From positions 1-64,000 of the forward strand of contig JAPKMR010000002.1 of the NCBI GenBank assembly GCA_026645815.1: 64,000 nt of DNA. The letters run 5' to 3'. Origin of the DNA: Anaerolineae bacterium. Lineage in GTDB: Bacteria; Chloroflexota; Anaerolineae; B4-G1; SLSP01. The position numbers were made by a program, and so were the translations under genes. The notes beneath the pieces were generated by a model. The model was not told the DNA's origin. It was given only the letters and a program-made list of their open reading frames with translations, and did no database searches. Of the stretch, positions 1 to 8,297 are shown in pieces (within the stretch, counting starts at the first letter, position 1; each line of letters begins with the position of its first letter).

Positions 1-97
1 TACTGCTAGTTTCTCCTACTTAGACGCTCCCGCAACCCGAACTTTTAGTCTGGACAACGCACTAGAGCCAAATGCAAGAACAAAAACGCGCCTGGAA

Positions 98-126
98 TTG
101 ACGCAACGCAGACTTGCGCTTACAAT
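98..126 (+). promoter_or_regulatory. Predicted sigma70-type promoter of the DUF3160 lipoprotein gene
   Basis: A TTGACG -35 box (98-103) and a TACAAT -10 box (121-126) are separated by 17 bp. They lie about 115 bp upstream of the lipoprotein start at 246. The rest of bases 1-245 shows no gene that I can support. Confidence 0.55.
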
Positions 127-245
127 GAAATCCAAAAGTGAACTTTCCTCCAACCTTCAACGTCTTATTTAAAGAAGACCATCCGCCAGGTCCCATCCTG
201 GACTGAGTATCCGTAGCCATGAATAGTTTTGAGGGAGGTTGATCC

Positions 246-3005
246 ATGAAACCCTGTACAAAAGACCCATCGCACCTGCTGTTGATCGTGCTAACACTGA
301 CATTGATTGTGAGCGGTTGCCAGATTTTTTCTCCGACCACCCAACCATCCCCTGTCACGGAGATGCCGGCGACCCAAGCACCCATTACAGAAGCGCCTGC
401 GACCCAGGCGCCCACCACGGAATCGCCCGAGATGCCGGAGCCTACGTCCGATAAGCCTGAAACGCCCGTTGCTCAGCCGCGCGCGAAATCACTCTTCGCG
501 CCCTACTCTCCCCAACCGGTAAGCGGCACACCTGCACTGGTACAACCGGCAATCGCCCCGGACCTCAGCAACGTGCATGTCCCAATGGTGCTTTCGGACG
601 AGCAACGCGCACGTCTCGCCCGCGATGGGGTCGTTGCAAGTCCCGGATTGCAGGAGAAAGAGTTCTTCATGCTCTATGAGAAAGCCCGCTATGCCAACGT
701 CCCCATCTTCATCACCAGTGATTCTCTACTCCACGTTTATCATCTCATGTTTGACAAGACACTTCGCACGGCAGAAGTGGAGTACTTCTATCCCCTGCTC
801 AAATCGCTCAACCGCGCGCTTATCGAGCAGGTGGATGCACAATACCAGCAATTGCGCGGCGGCCCATGGGAGGATGCGGCACTACGAACCGTCGCCTTCG
901 TCGCTGTAGCGGGAAAAGCCGCCGATACAGACTTTCCCATTCCGGCTTACGCCGCGGAACTTGCCGAAGCCGAATTAGCGCTTATCGAAGCAGCTGACGG
1001 AATTCTGTTCTCCCCTATCTTCCCAGGCCTGGATTATGGCGAAGATTACACCCAGTACATTCCCCGTGGGCACTACACCCGCAGCGAGGATTTGCGCGCC
1101 TACTTCAAGAGCATGATGTGGTACGGTCGGATGACTTTCCGGCTAGAAACCATGAATTCTGCCGTTGGCGAAGCAGAAACACGCTCCGCGCTGCTGCTGG
1201 TGCAGGCGCTGCGCAACACACAAGTTGCAGGACGTCCAGCACTGGACGCGTGGGCTGACCTCTACGACCCTACTGCCTTCCTCGTTGGGCGCAGCGATGA
1301 TCTCACGGCGCTGGATTACATCCCTGTGATTGATGCGGTCTACGGCGAGAATCCACCGCTCGTGACCCTGGCGGATGACGCCCTACTGCAAAGCTTTATC
1401 ATGGCGGCTGATGCGCTACCCTCCCCGCGCATCCTCGGGCTGGTTATCGCTGTCACCGATGATGAGACCCAGGCAACTAAGGGGCTGCGCTTTATGGGGC
1501 AACGCTTTGTGCCAGATGCTTATATTTTCCGCCAGCTCATCTATCGCAACGTCGGCACCGACGCTGACCGCCGGGGACTCCCCAAGGGGCTTGATGTCTT
1601 CGCCGCGATGGGATCCGAACGCGCCTACGAGCTTCTTGACGCCATGGGGGAAACCCACTACGCGAACTATGTCGGTCAAATGGAGAAAATGCGCACCTGG
1701 ACCAGCAGTCTGACGACCGAGGACTGGGCTGAAACCGTCTACAACACCTGGCTTTACACCTTCTATCCCCTCCTCGAAAAGCCCGGCACAGGAACCCCCA
1801 CCTTTATGCAATCTAACGCCTGGCTGGACAAGCAGCTGCACACCAGCCTGGGCAGTTGGGCCGAACTCAAACACGATACCATCCTCTACGCTAAACAGAC
1901 CTACGCGGAGCTGGGCGGCGGCTGGATGCCCACCCCGCCCGACCCACTGCCCGCGCGCGGCTACGTCGAGCCGGTTCCAGAATTCTATGCACGACTTGCC
2001 GCTCTGGCAGCGATGACTCGTGATGGGCTTGCCTCACGCAGCTTGTTGGGTGAACAGGATGCCGATAGCCTGACACACATCGAAGAACTCGCACTAGAAC
2101 TCAAGCAAATGGCGGAAAAGGAGCTCACCGGCGTGGCCCTCACCGAGGAAGAGCATGAACGCATCCGCTATTACGGTGGCGAATTGGAGCATCTAGTCAT
2201 GGCTTCCGCAGATCAACCAGAAGGCGCTTCCATGGGAACCCCCTATATGGAGGAAGAACCACAAGCCGCCATCATCGCCGATGTCGCAACCGATCCCGAT
2301 CCACAAGGACTGGGCATACCTGAGCCGGTGGTGCTGGAAGTTGCAGTCGGGCGCATCAACGAACTACACGCGGTTGTCCCACTGATCGAGGAAGATGGAA
2401 GCATCCGCCTGCAAGTCGCCAAAGGCGGTATCTTCTCCTATTACGAATTCCCTTGGCCCGCATCCGATCGCCTCACCGATGAGAAATGGCAAAGGTTGCT
2501 GGACACCGGTACAGCACCAGAACCCCCGGAATGGGTTAGCAGTTTCTTCACGCCCGAGGGTGAATACCACGAGCTGCAGAGCGCACTGTACAATTTCCAG
2601 CGCGCCTGGGTCAGCACTGTGTTCTACCTGGATACTGAATATCTCTCATCCGATTATCAGGTGCTGGCACGCGGCGCAGCCCTGGACCTCATTGCTGCTG
2701 AAGTTAATGCGCTGCAGGCCCAGAAGCACTTTGAAGGGCGGCAATGGGTGGACACGGATTACCGCTCTTTTGACCGGCAATCCGCCAATCTGGCGGTCGT
2801 AACTGTGCGCGAGACCTGGCAAGACACCCTCTACGCCTACAATGGTGCGCAGCATCCCGCAGAAACGGGTGATGAAGGCGACATGCTGAAGACCGGAGAG
2901 CGTGGTCCCTATACTCTGGATATCACCTACACGCTCGAGCGTGGTACAGATGGCAGGTGGGTTGTGACCCGCATCGTTATGACAAACCAGCGTCCCGCGT
3001 GGTAG
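246..3005 (+). CDS. DUF3160 family lipoprotein
   Basis: Predicted surface lipoprotein of 919 residues. The N-terminus has a signal peptide ending in a lipobox (VSGC) with the lipidated Cys at residue 25. Residues 30-75 form a low-complexity Pro/Thr/Glu linker with APATQAP-type repeats. From about residue 105 the sequence matches my knowledge of DUF3160, including the family-typical stretch ITSDSLLHVYHLMFDKTLR near residue 155 and DTEYLSSDYQVLARGAAL near residue 795. No catalytic function is established for the family. A strong ribosome binding site (GAGGGAGG) precedes the ATG. The frame ends in tandem TAG stops, and the next gene begins 6 bp later, so the two are probably cotranscribed. Role at the cell surface is inference. 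Confidence 0.85.
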   Translation: MKPCTKDPSHLLLIVLTLTLIVSGCQIFSPTTQPSPVTEMPATQAPITEAPATQAPTTESPEMPEPTSDKPETPVAQPRAKSLFAPYSPQPVSGTPALVQPAIAPDLSNVHVPMVLSDEQRARLARDGVVASPGLQEKEFFMLYEKARYANVPIFITSDSLLHVYHLMFDKTLRTAEVEYFYPLLKSLNRALIEQVDAQYQQLRGGPWEDAALRTVAFVAVAGKAADTDFPIPAYAAELAEAELALIEAADGILFSPIFPGLDYGEDYTQYIPRGHYTRSEDLRAYFKSMMWYGRMTFRLETMNSAVGEAETRSALLLVQALRNTQVAGRPALDAWADLYDPTAFLVGRSDDLTALDYIPVIDAVYGENPPLVTLADDALLQSFIMAADALPSPRILGLVIAVTDDETQATKGLRFMGQRFVPDAYIFRQLIYRNVGTDADRRGLPKGLDVFAAMGSERAYELLDAMGETHYANYVGQMEKMRTWTSSLTTEDWAETVYNTWLYTFYPLLEKPGTGTPTFMQSNAWLDKQLHTSLGSWAELKHDTILYAKQTYAELGGGWMPTPPDPLPARGYVEPVPEFYARLAALAAMTRDGLASRSLLGEQDADSLTHIEELALELKQMAEKELTGVALTEEEHERIRYYGGELEHLVMASADQPEGASMGTPYMEEEPQAAIIADVATDPDPQGLGIPEPVVLEVAVGRINELHAVVPLIEEDGSIRLQVAKGGIFSYYEFPWPASDRLTDEKWQRLLDTGTAPEPPEWVSSFFTPEGEYHELQSALYNFQRAWVSTVFYLDTEYLSSDYQVLARGAALDLIAAEVNALQAQKHFEGRQWVDTDYRSFDRQSANLAVVTVRETWQDTLYAYNGAQHPAETGDEGDMLKTGERGPYTLDITYTLERGTDGRWVVTRIVMTNQRPAW

Positions 3006-3011
3006 TAGAAC

Positions 3012-3716
3012 GTGCCTGACGCTAAAACAGCAGCAGCATCGCGTCATCGCCGCATCGGCATGGCAGCCCTGGCGCTGGTAGCAGTGATAGCAACAACCTG
3101 GTTGGCCCACCTGCAGCTCAAAGAGCAGCAGGTGGGCTTCACCTGTGACCCGCAAGCATGCCGCCAAATCGCTGCACCACAGGAAGGCCCAGGCGCCCCC
3201 TTCATGGAAGGGACCATTGACCTCACCGGCGATGGCGAACCAGAGATTGTTCAGCTTGAGGGGCATGAGATTCGTGTCTTACAAAATGGCGCAGAAATCT
3301 GGCGTAGCGATCCAGAGTGGCAGGTAGTGGATGTCGCGCTAGGCGATCCCAATGATGATGGGCGCTACGAAATCCTTGCAGCGCTCTGGAAGCCAAATGA
3401 TGCAGGCAAACGCCTTAACCACCCATACATCATCGCCCATCGCGGCGGAACACTGAAACTGATTTGGGGAGGTTCAGCGGTCACGTATCCCATCCACGAG
3501 CTGTTATTGACAGATGTAGATGGCGATGGCATCCAGGAGCTATGTGTACTGGAGTCAGCCCACCCTGGCGATGGCGGCGACGCATCTGCACGTACGCTCT
3601 CGGTGTGGGACTGGCATGGCTGGGGTTTCAATCTGCGCTGGCGCAGTGAACCAGGACATTATGGCAACCTGGGGGTCACAGCGGGAAACACCATCGTCGT
3701 CACTCTGAAGAAATAG
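3012..3716 (+). CDS. Membrane-anchored FG-GAP/VCBS-like repeat protein
   Basis: Protein of 234 residues with a GTG start, 6 bp after the DUF3160 gene. One hydrophobic segment (about residues 16-33) looks like a signal anchor. The remainder contains at least three Asp-rich calcium-loop-like motifs of the FG-GAP/VCBS type: DLTGDGEPEI near 75, GDPNDDGRYEI near 112 and DVDGDGIQELCV near 165. These suggest a partial beta-propeller outside the membrane. The ribosome binding site is weak, which fits translational coupling to the upstream lipoprotein. I infer that the two products work together at the cell surface. No specific function can be assigned. Confidence 0.7.
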   Translation: MPDAKTAAASRHRRIGMAALALVAVIATTWLAHLQLKEQQVGFTCDPQACRQIAAPQEGPGAPFMEGTIDLTGDGEPEIVQLEGHEIRVLQNGAEIWRSDPEWQVVDVALGDPNDDGRYEILAALWKPNDAGKRLNHPYIIAHRGGTLKLIWGGSAVTYPIHELLLTDVDGDGIQELCVLESAHPGDGGDASARTLSVWDWHGWGFNLRWRSEPGHYGNLGVTAGNTIVVTLKK

Positions 3717-3727
3717 AACAGGCCCGT

Positions 3728-4156
3728 TCACCGCCGACGACGAAGAGCGGCGTTATCTACCACCGTGAACTCGTGGCGACGACGCACTTCTGCCGCATCC
3801 AGGGTCGCCAGCAAATTGAGCAAGGTGTCCAAGTCGAAGGGCTTGACCATGTAGATATCGCAATCATAAGCCTGCGCACGCTTGAGCGTCGTGTCATCAT
3901 CTTCGATTGTGGCAATAATAATGACCACATTCGGATCCTGCTCCCGAAGTTTACGCGCCACTTCCAATCCGCTCATATCCGGGAGATTTACATCTAGCAG
4001 CGCAATCTCATAGCTTTTCTGACCGGCCAAAGCCAGAGCTTGCTTACCGGTGCCTGCACAATCCCCAGAAAATCCTCGGGTACGAATGGCAACATCTAGC
4101 AATACCCGATTGCCCTCATCATCATCAAGAATCAGCACACGTCGAGGTGATATCAA
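3728..4156 (-). CDS. Stand-alone response regulator receiver protein
   Basis: CheY-like receiver without an output domain, 142 residues from the chosen TTG start. The start at 4156 is chosen because GGAG lies 8 nt upstream. A longer frame from a TTG at 4183 has no visible ribosome binding site. The acidic pocket (LILDDDEGN), the phospho-acceptor Asp55 (LLDVNLPD), a Thr near 83 and the conserved Lys105 (MVKPF) are all present. It lies just downstream of a second receiver and a histidine kinase in the same orientation. It probably accepts phosphate from that kinase or passes the signal by protein contact, since there is no DNA-binding domain. Confidence 0.85.
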   Translation of the reverse strand: MISPRRVLILDDDEGNRVLLDVAIRTRGFSGDCAGTGKQALALAGQKSYEIALLDVNLPDMSGLEVARKLREQDPNVVIIIATIEDDDTTLKRAQAYDCDIYMVKPFDLDTLLNLLATLDAAEVRRRHEFTVVDNAALRRRR

Positions 4157-4167
4157 TTCAAATTCTC

Positions 4168-4575
4168 CTACCGAGGTTCCCAAACACGCTCACCATGGAG
4201 CAAGCGTGCGATTTGCGTCGAAAAACGATCAAAGTTGAAGGGCTTTCCGAGAAAACCATCAAAACCCAAATCAGCGGCGCGATCCACATCCTTCGACATC
4301 ACATTGGCTGAAGCCGCCACAATCCGTGTAGCGCTCAGATGGGGCTGCGCACGCAGCCACGTGTAAACGGAAAACCCATCCTCGCCTGGCATCTGCAAAT
4401 CCAAGAGCACAAGATCAAGCCTGTATAGATTCTGCACGGCTTCCCGCGCCTCTTCAGCGCTTCGGCAGCATACAATCTCGCCCACACCGGTTATCAAAAG
4501 CAGTTTGCGAACCAGCGCCGAGTTCAAAGGGTCGTCCTCGACCGCCAGCACAACAGCGGTTTCAAGATCAGGCAT
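4168..4575 (-). CDS. Stand-alone response regulator receiver protein
   Basis: Receiver domain protein of 135 residues. The ATG at 4575 is preceded by GGAGG at good spacing and overlaps the 3' end of the histidine kinase gene by 8 bp, so translation is probably coupled. It has the acidic cluster VEDDP (about 12-16), phospho-acceptor Asp59 (LVLLDLQMPGEDG) and Lys111 (GKPF). Like its downstream neighbour it lacks an output domain. Two lone receivers after one kinase suggest a branched relay that controls proteins directly instead of transcription. That reading is inference. Confidence 0.87.
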   Translation of the reverse strand: MPDLETAVVLAVEDDPLNSALVRKLLLITGVGEIVCCRSAEEAREAVQNLYRLDLVLLDLQMPGEDGFSVYTWLRAQPHLSATRIVAASANVMSKDVDRAADLGFDGFLGKPFNFDRFSTQIARLLHGERVWEPR

Positions 4576-6010
4576 GGTTTTCCTCCGATGGCTCTTGCAC
4601 GGTGGCATCAGCGATAGGCAGCGTCAGGAAGAACTGCGTCCCTACACCCGGTTCGCTCTCGAGCCACATACGTCCGCCCTGCATCTCAATCAGTCGCTTA
4701 CTCAAGGGAATGCCCAAGCCAGTACCTTCCACATGATGTGCATTACCCACCTGCTGGTATTCCGCAAAAACCTTATCGAAATCTTCGCGGGCAATTCCAA
4801 CACCAGTATCCTGCACCGCTATGCAGACCTCAGAAACGTTGTGACGATGTGCATGCAACGTAATACAGCCCTGATCGGTAAATTTTGCCGCGTTGCTGAG
4901 CAGATTCAGCAATGCCTGACGCACGCGTTTGGGATCCGCCAAGACCGGTGGCAAGTCTTCTGCAATATCCTGCTCCAGAGCCAGGCCCTTATCCCGGGTA
5001 AGCCCCACTGCGGTAGACATCACCCCTTTGAAAACCCCTTGCAGATCAAGGACTTCCGGGTGAATTTCCAGCTTGCCCGCCTCAACTTTGGCTAGATCGA
5101 GGATGTCGTTGATCAATCCCAAAAGATGCTCGCCACTCAAACGGACATATTCCAGATAGGTGCGCTGTTCCTCGACCACTTCACCCGCATACCCCTCACT
5201 AACAATACGGGTAAAATTGATGATAGCATTCAACGGTGAGCGTAGTTCATGACTCATGTTCGCCACGAACTGGGTTTTGAGATGATTTGCCTCATCGGCA
5301 GCCTGGCGTGCCTGTTCCAATGAGCTGTTTGTCGCCTGTAGCTGCGCATTGAGCCAATCCTGCGCCGCCAAAGCCTTGCGCAGTTGCTCACGGTTACGCC
5401 AGAGTTCCTCAGCACGCTCCTGAGAACGCCGATAACTTTCCATTGCCCAAGCCATTGAATCGTACAAGCTACCTGAGGTCAGCTTGGCAATCGCAGCCGC
5501 GATAGCGATCAGAAACAGCGCTCCAATATCGTAATTGGAATCACGGACAATGACGGCATAACCCAAGATCCATATGCCACCGGCTATGGTAAGCCCAAGC
5601 GCTTGGTGGGGTGGCAGCAATAAACCTGCAAGAGAGGCGATCAACACCATCACAAAGGGGGCAATGATACGCATAGCCTGTGCGCCAAAGAGCATCGCCA
5701 TAACGACGGCAACAATAAAAGACATCACAAAAACCAACGACGCCCGATTGTAATTCTGTTTGTCATCTAACAGCTTCTGAGTGATACGTGCTCCTAGAAC
5801 GATAGATAGCAGGGGGCTTAAACTATACAAACGTTCAGCCAGGCTGTAAGAAGCATCGGAAGCCACCGACAGAGCAAACGCAACCAACACCATCACCGGT
5901 GCGCTAAGCAGGGTAGCTCGCGTCATCACCTTCAACTGATGAACGCGCTCCGCACGGATATCGGGTTCTCTTTCTGGCGACAGGGCGCCAGGAGCTGATA
6001 ACATCGTCAT
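4568..6010 (-). CDS. Membrane histidine kinase (HisKA-HATPase)
   Basis: Sensor kinase of 480 residues. The N-terminal half (about 32-178) holds roughly five or six hydrophobic segments with short loops and no large extracellular domain. A helical linker (about 190-245) joins it to the HisKA domain. The phospho-acceptor is His254 in NMSHELRSPLNAI. The ATPase domain shows the N box (NLLSNAAKFT), G1 (DTGVGI) and G2 (GTGLGIPLSKRL). It is the first gene of an operon with two receiver proteins on the minus strand. A promoter is predicted at 6058-6085. The ligand is unknown. The many membrane helices suggest sensing of a membrane state or a small hydrophobic signal. Confidence 0.92.
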   Translation of the reverse strand: MTMLSAPGALSPEREPDIRAERVHQLKVMTRATLLSAPVMVLVAFALSVASDASYSLAERLYSLSPLLSIVLGARITQKLLDDKQNYNRASLVFVMSFIVAVVMAMLFGAQAMRIIAPFVMVLIASLAGLLLPPHQALGLTIAGGIWILGYAVIVRDSNYDIGALFLIAIAAAIAKLTSGSLYDSMAWAMESYRRSQERAEELWRNREQLRKALAAQDWLNAQLQATNSSLEQARQAADEANHLKTQFVANMSHELRSPLNAIINFTRIVSEGYAGEVVEEQRTYLEYVRLSGEHLLGLINDILDLAKVEAGKLEIHPEVLDLQGVFKGVMSTAVGLTRDKGLALEQDIAEDLPPVLADPKRVRQALLNLLSNAAKFTDQGCITLHAHRHNVSEVCIAVQDTGVGIAREDFDKVFAEYQQVGNAHHVEGTGLGIPLSKRLIEMQGGRMWLESEPGVGTQFFLTLPIADATVQEPSEENHA

Positions 6011-6057
6011 AATCTACAACCACTCGTACAAGAAGTGACCACAACCATCATACCGTA

Positions 6058-6085
6058 ATTATACAAAATGGATCAAGAAAGGCAA
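6058..6085 (-). promoter_or_regulatory. Predicted promoter of the histidine kinase operon
   Basis: Read on the minus strand, TTGCCT (6085-6080) and TATAAT (6063-6058) are 16 bp apart. They lie about 48 bp upstream of the kinase ATG. The 6011-6171 gap also holds a divergent promoter for the helicase operon. Confidence 0.5.
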
Positions 6086-6136
6086 GTGCAAAATCGGGTC
6101 CCTACAGCCAGTAATTTGTCCTATACCCTCCACCTG

Positions 6137-6164
6137 TTGGGAAGTAGCCGCTTTGGGATATAAT
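6137..6164 (+). promoter_or_regulatory. Predicted promoter giving a leaderless mRNA for the AddB-like gene
   Basis: TTGGGA (6137-6142) and a perfect TATAAT (6159-6164) are 16 bp apart. The -10 box overlaps an in-frame ATG at 6163. The next in-frame ATG at 6172 sits where transcription would be expected to start, so the message may begin at or very near the initiation codon. Confidence 0.55.
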
Positions 6165-6171
6165 GGGCGCT

Positions 6172-8292
6172 ATGGAATTCTCGACTGTCCAACAAAAGCT
6201 GATCCAGGCGCCGCTTGATCGAAAAATCTTCGTTAGTGGTCCCGCAGGCGCCGGCAAGAGCACAGCGGGAGTGGGCCGGTTACAATGGCTACTCGCTAAC
6301 CGTGTGCCTGCTCAGAGCATCCTGGTGCTAACCCCACAGCGGACACTGGCTTTCCCTTACGATACAGCCCGCCACATGCCGCAATTGCGACCGGGTGGCG
6401 CAGTCAATCTCGCCACCATAGGCGCCCTTGCACGACGAATGGTGGACCTCTTCTGGCCCCTCGCCGCGGAAGAAGCCGGATTTGCCCATCCAGACACCCG
6501 TCCCATCTTCCTCACCCTGGAAACGGCACAATACTTTATGGCCCGAATTGTCGGTCCGCTAGTGGAAGAACAGGGCTACTTTGAATCCATCACTATTGAT
6601 CGCAATCGCCTTTACAGCCAGATCATTGACAACCTCAACAAAGCCGCCGTGGTGGGTTTCTCCGCCACCGACATCGCACCGCGCCTCAAATCTGCGTGGG
6701 TAGGAGAGAAAGCGCAACTCCGCATTTATGATGAAGCGCAAGACTGCGCCGTCCGTTTCCGGCAATATTGCCTCGAGCACAATCTGCTCGATTTCTCCTT
6801 GCAGATGGAAGTCTTCGCCAAACATCTGTGGACCGAACCGCTATGCCGCAATTATCTGCTGGAACAATACCCCAACCTCATCGTGGACAATCTCGAAGAG
6901 GACACCCCTGTGGCTCACGAAATTCTGGGGGAATGGCTGCCACACACCATCTCGGCGCTGTTAATCTATGATGAGGGCGGAGGGCACCGCTCTTTCCTTG
7001 GAGCTGATCCGGTAAGCGCAGCCACATTAGCAACACTCTGTGATGAACGGTTGCATTTCAGTGCCTCCTTCGTTGTCACAGAACCCATCAATGCCCTGGC
7101 TGACGCATTGGAGAAAGCAATCACCCCACAGAAAACGCCCGAAGATCGCGAAAGGGAAAGGACCGCCGCAACACAAGGCTCAAACCTTCGAAGCGCATTG
7201 CACTACGACCTGCATCGCTTCCATCCAGAAATGCTAGACTGGGCTGCGGACACCATTGCCAGATTAGTACACCATGAAGGCGTGCCTCCGGCAGAAATCG
7301 CCGTACTCTCACCCTTTCTCTCGGATGCCTTACGTTTCGCAATGTCCAACCGCCTGGAGCAACGCGATATCGCAGTGCGCTCACAGCGACCCTCACGCGC
7401 TTTGCGCGAAGAACCCGCTGCGCAGGCATTGCTTACGCTGGCGACATTGGCGCACCCCGAGTGGGGCATCTGCCCCGCACGCCATGATGTGGCAACTACC
7501 CTCACCTGCGTCATCGAAGCGCTGGACTTGGTCCGCGCCCAGCTACTCACGGAAATTCTTTATCGCACCAAAGGCGGCTGCCCTCGCCTGGAGCCTTTCG
7601 CCGGGTTAAAAACTGAGGTACAACAGCGGATTACCTACCTTTTGGGGGGAAGGTATGAGGCTTTGCGTCTATGGCTGGAAAACTACACTAAAACACCTTC
7701 AACGGAGCTGGATCACTGCCTGAGCCGGTTGTTCGGCGAGATCCTCTCACAGCCAGGTTATCACTTCCACAAGGACTATAATGCGGCGCGAGTGGCTGCC
7801 AATCTTATCGAATCGGTGCAAAAATTCCGTTGGATTGCCGGTGCGATGCCCGGAGAAAAATCGCCAGCGCAAGAATACGTCGAGTTAGTGCGTGACGGCG
7901 TTATGGCGGCACAATATATTCGGGATTGGGAGGCGGACCAGGCAGATGCCGTGTTGCTGGCGCCGGCTTTCACCTTCCTCATGAGCAACCGCCCCATTGA
8001 GGTACAATTCTGGCTCAACGTGGGCAGCGCCGGTTGGTGGGAACGCCTCTACCAACCCCTGACGCATCCCTATGTCCTGAGTCGTCACTGGCAAGCAGGC
8101 AAACTGTGGCTTGATTCGGATGAGGTCGCGGCGCGACAGGAGACTCTGCAACGTCTCACACAAGGATTATTGCGGCGCTGTCGTCGCACCCTGTATTTGG
8201 GTCTCAGCGAACTGGGCGAAGATGGCCACGAACAACAAGGTGCATTGCTGATGGCAATCCAGCGCGTATTGCGTGAAAACCACGGGGCATAA
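6172..8292 (+). CDS. AddB-like / UvrD-related helicase-fold protein without nuclease domain
   Basis: Protein of about 706 residues and first gene of a three-gene recombination set. Residues 23-31 form a Walker A loop (GPAGAGKST), followed by a motif Ia-like ILVLTPQ. The expected DEXQD-type motif II is replaced by LIVDNLEED, and the later SF1 helicase motifs are hard to find. This resembles the degenerate helicase half of AddB, which scans DNA but is not a strong motor. The C-terminal RecB nuclease domain usual in AddB is absent and is instead encoded by the third gene of the operon. The start at 6172 is preferred over 6163 because a TATAAT box overlaps the latter. Likely role: double-strand break processing. 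The exact biochemical contribution is inferred. Confidence 0.7.
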   Translation: MEFSTVQQKLIQAPLDRKIFVSGPAGAGKSTAGVGRLQWLLANRVPAQSILVLTPQRTLAFPYDTARHMPQLRPGGAVNLATIGALARRMVDLFWPLAAEEAGFAHPDTRPIFLTLETAQYFMARIVGPLVEEQGYFESITIDRNRLYSQIIDNLNKAAVVGFSATDIAPRLKSAWVGEKAQLRIYDEAQDCAVRFRQYCLEHNLLDFSLQMEVFAKHLWTEPLCRNYLLEQYPNLIVDNLEEDTPVAHEILGEWLPHTISALLIYDEGGGHRSFLGADPVSAATLATLCDERLHFSASFVVTEPINALADALEKAITPQKTPEDRERERTAATQGSNLRSALHYDLHRFHPEMLDWAADTIARLVHHEGVPPAEIAVLSPFLSDALRFAMSNRLEQRDIAVRSQRPSRALREEPAAQALLTLATLAHPEWGICPARHDVATTLTCVIEALDLVRAQLLTEILYRTKGGCPRLEPFAGLKTEVQQRITYLLGGRYEALRLWLENYTKTPSTELDHCLSRLFGEILSQPGYHFHKDYNAARVAANLIESVQKFRWIAGAMPGEKSPAQEYVELVRDGVMAAQYIRDWEADQADAVLLAPAFTFLMSNRPIEVQFWLNVGSAGWWERLYQPLTHPYVLSRHWQAGKLWLDSDEVAARQETLQRLTQGLLRRCRRTLYLGLSELGEDGHEQQGALLMAIQRVLRENHGA

Positions 8293-8297
8293 AGCAG

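Noticed and set aside
62-418. Minus-strand frame rich in Val-Gly-Ala repeats
   Set aside because: It is the complement of the Pro/Thr/Ala linker of the DUF3160 lipoprotein. The repeat simply reads open on both strands.
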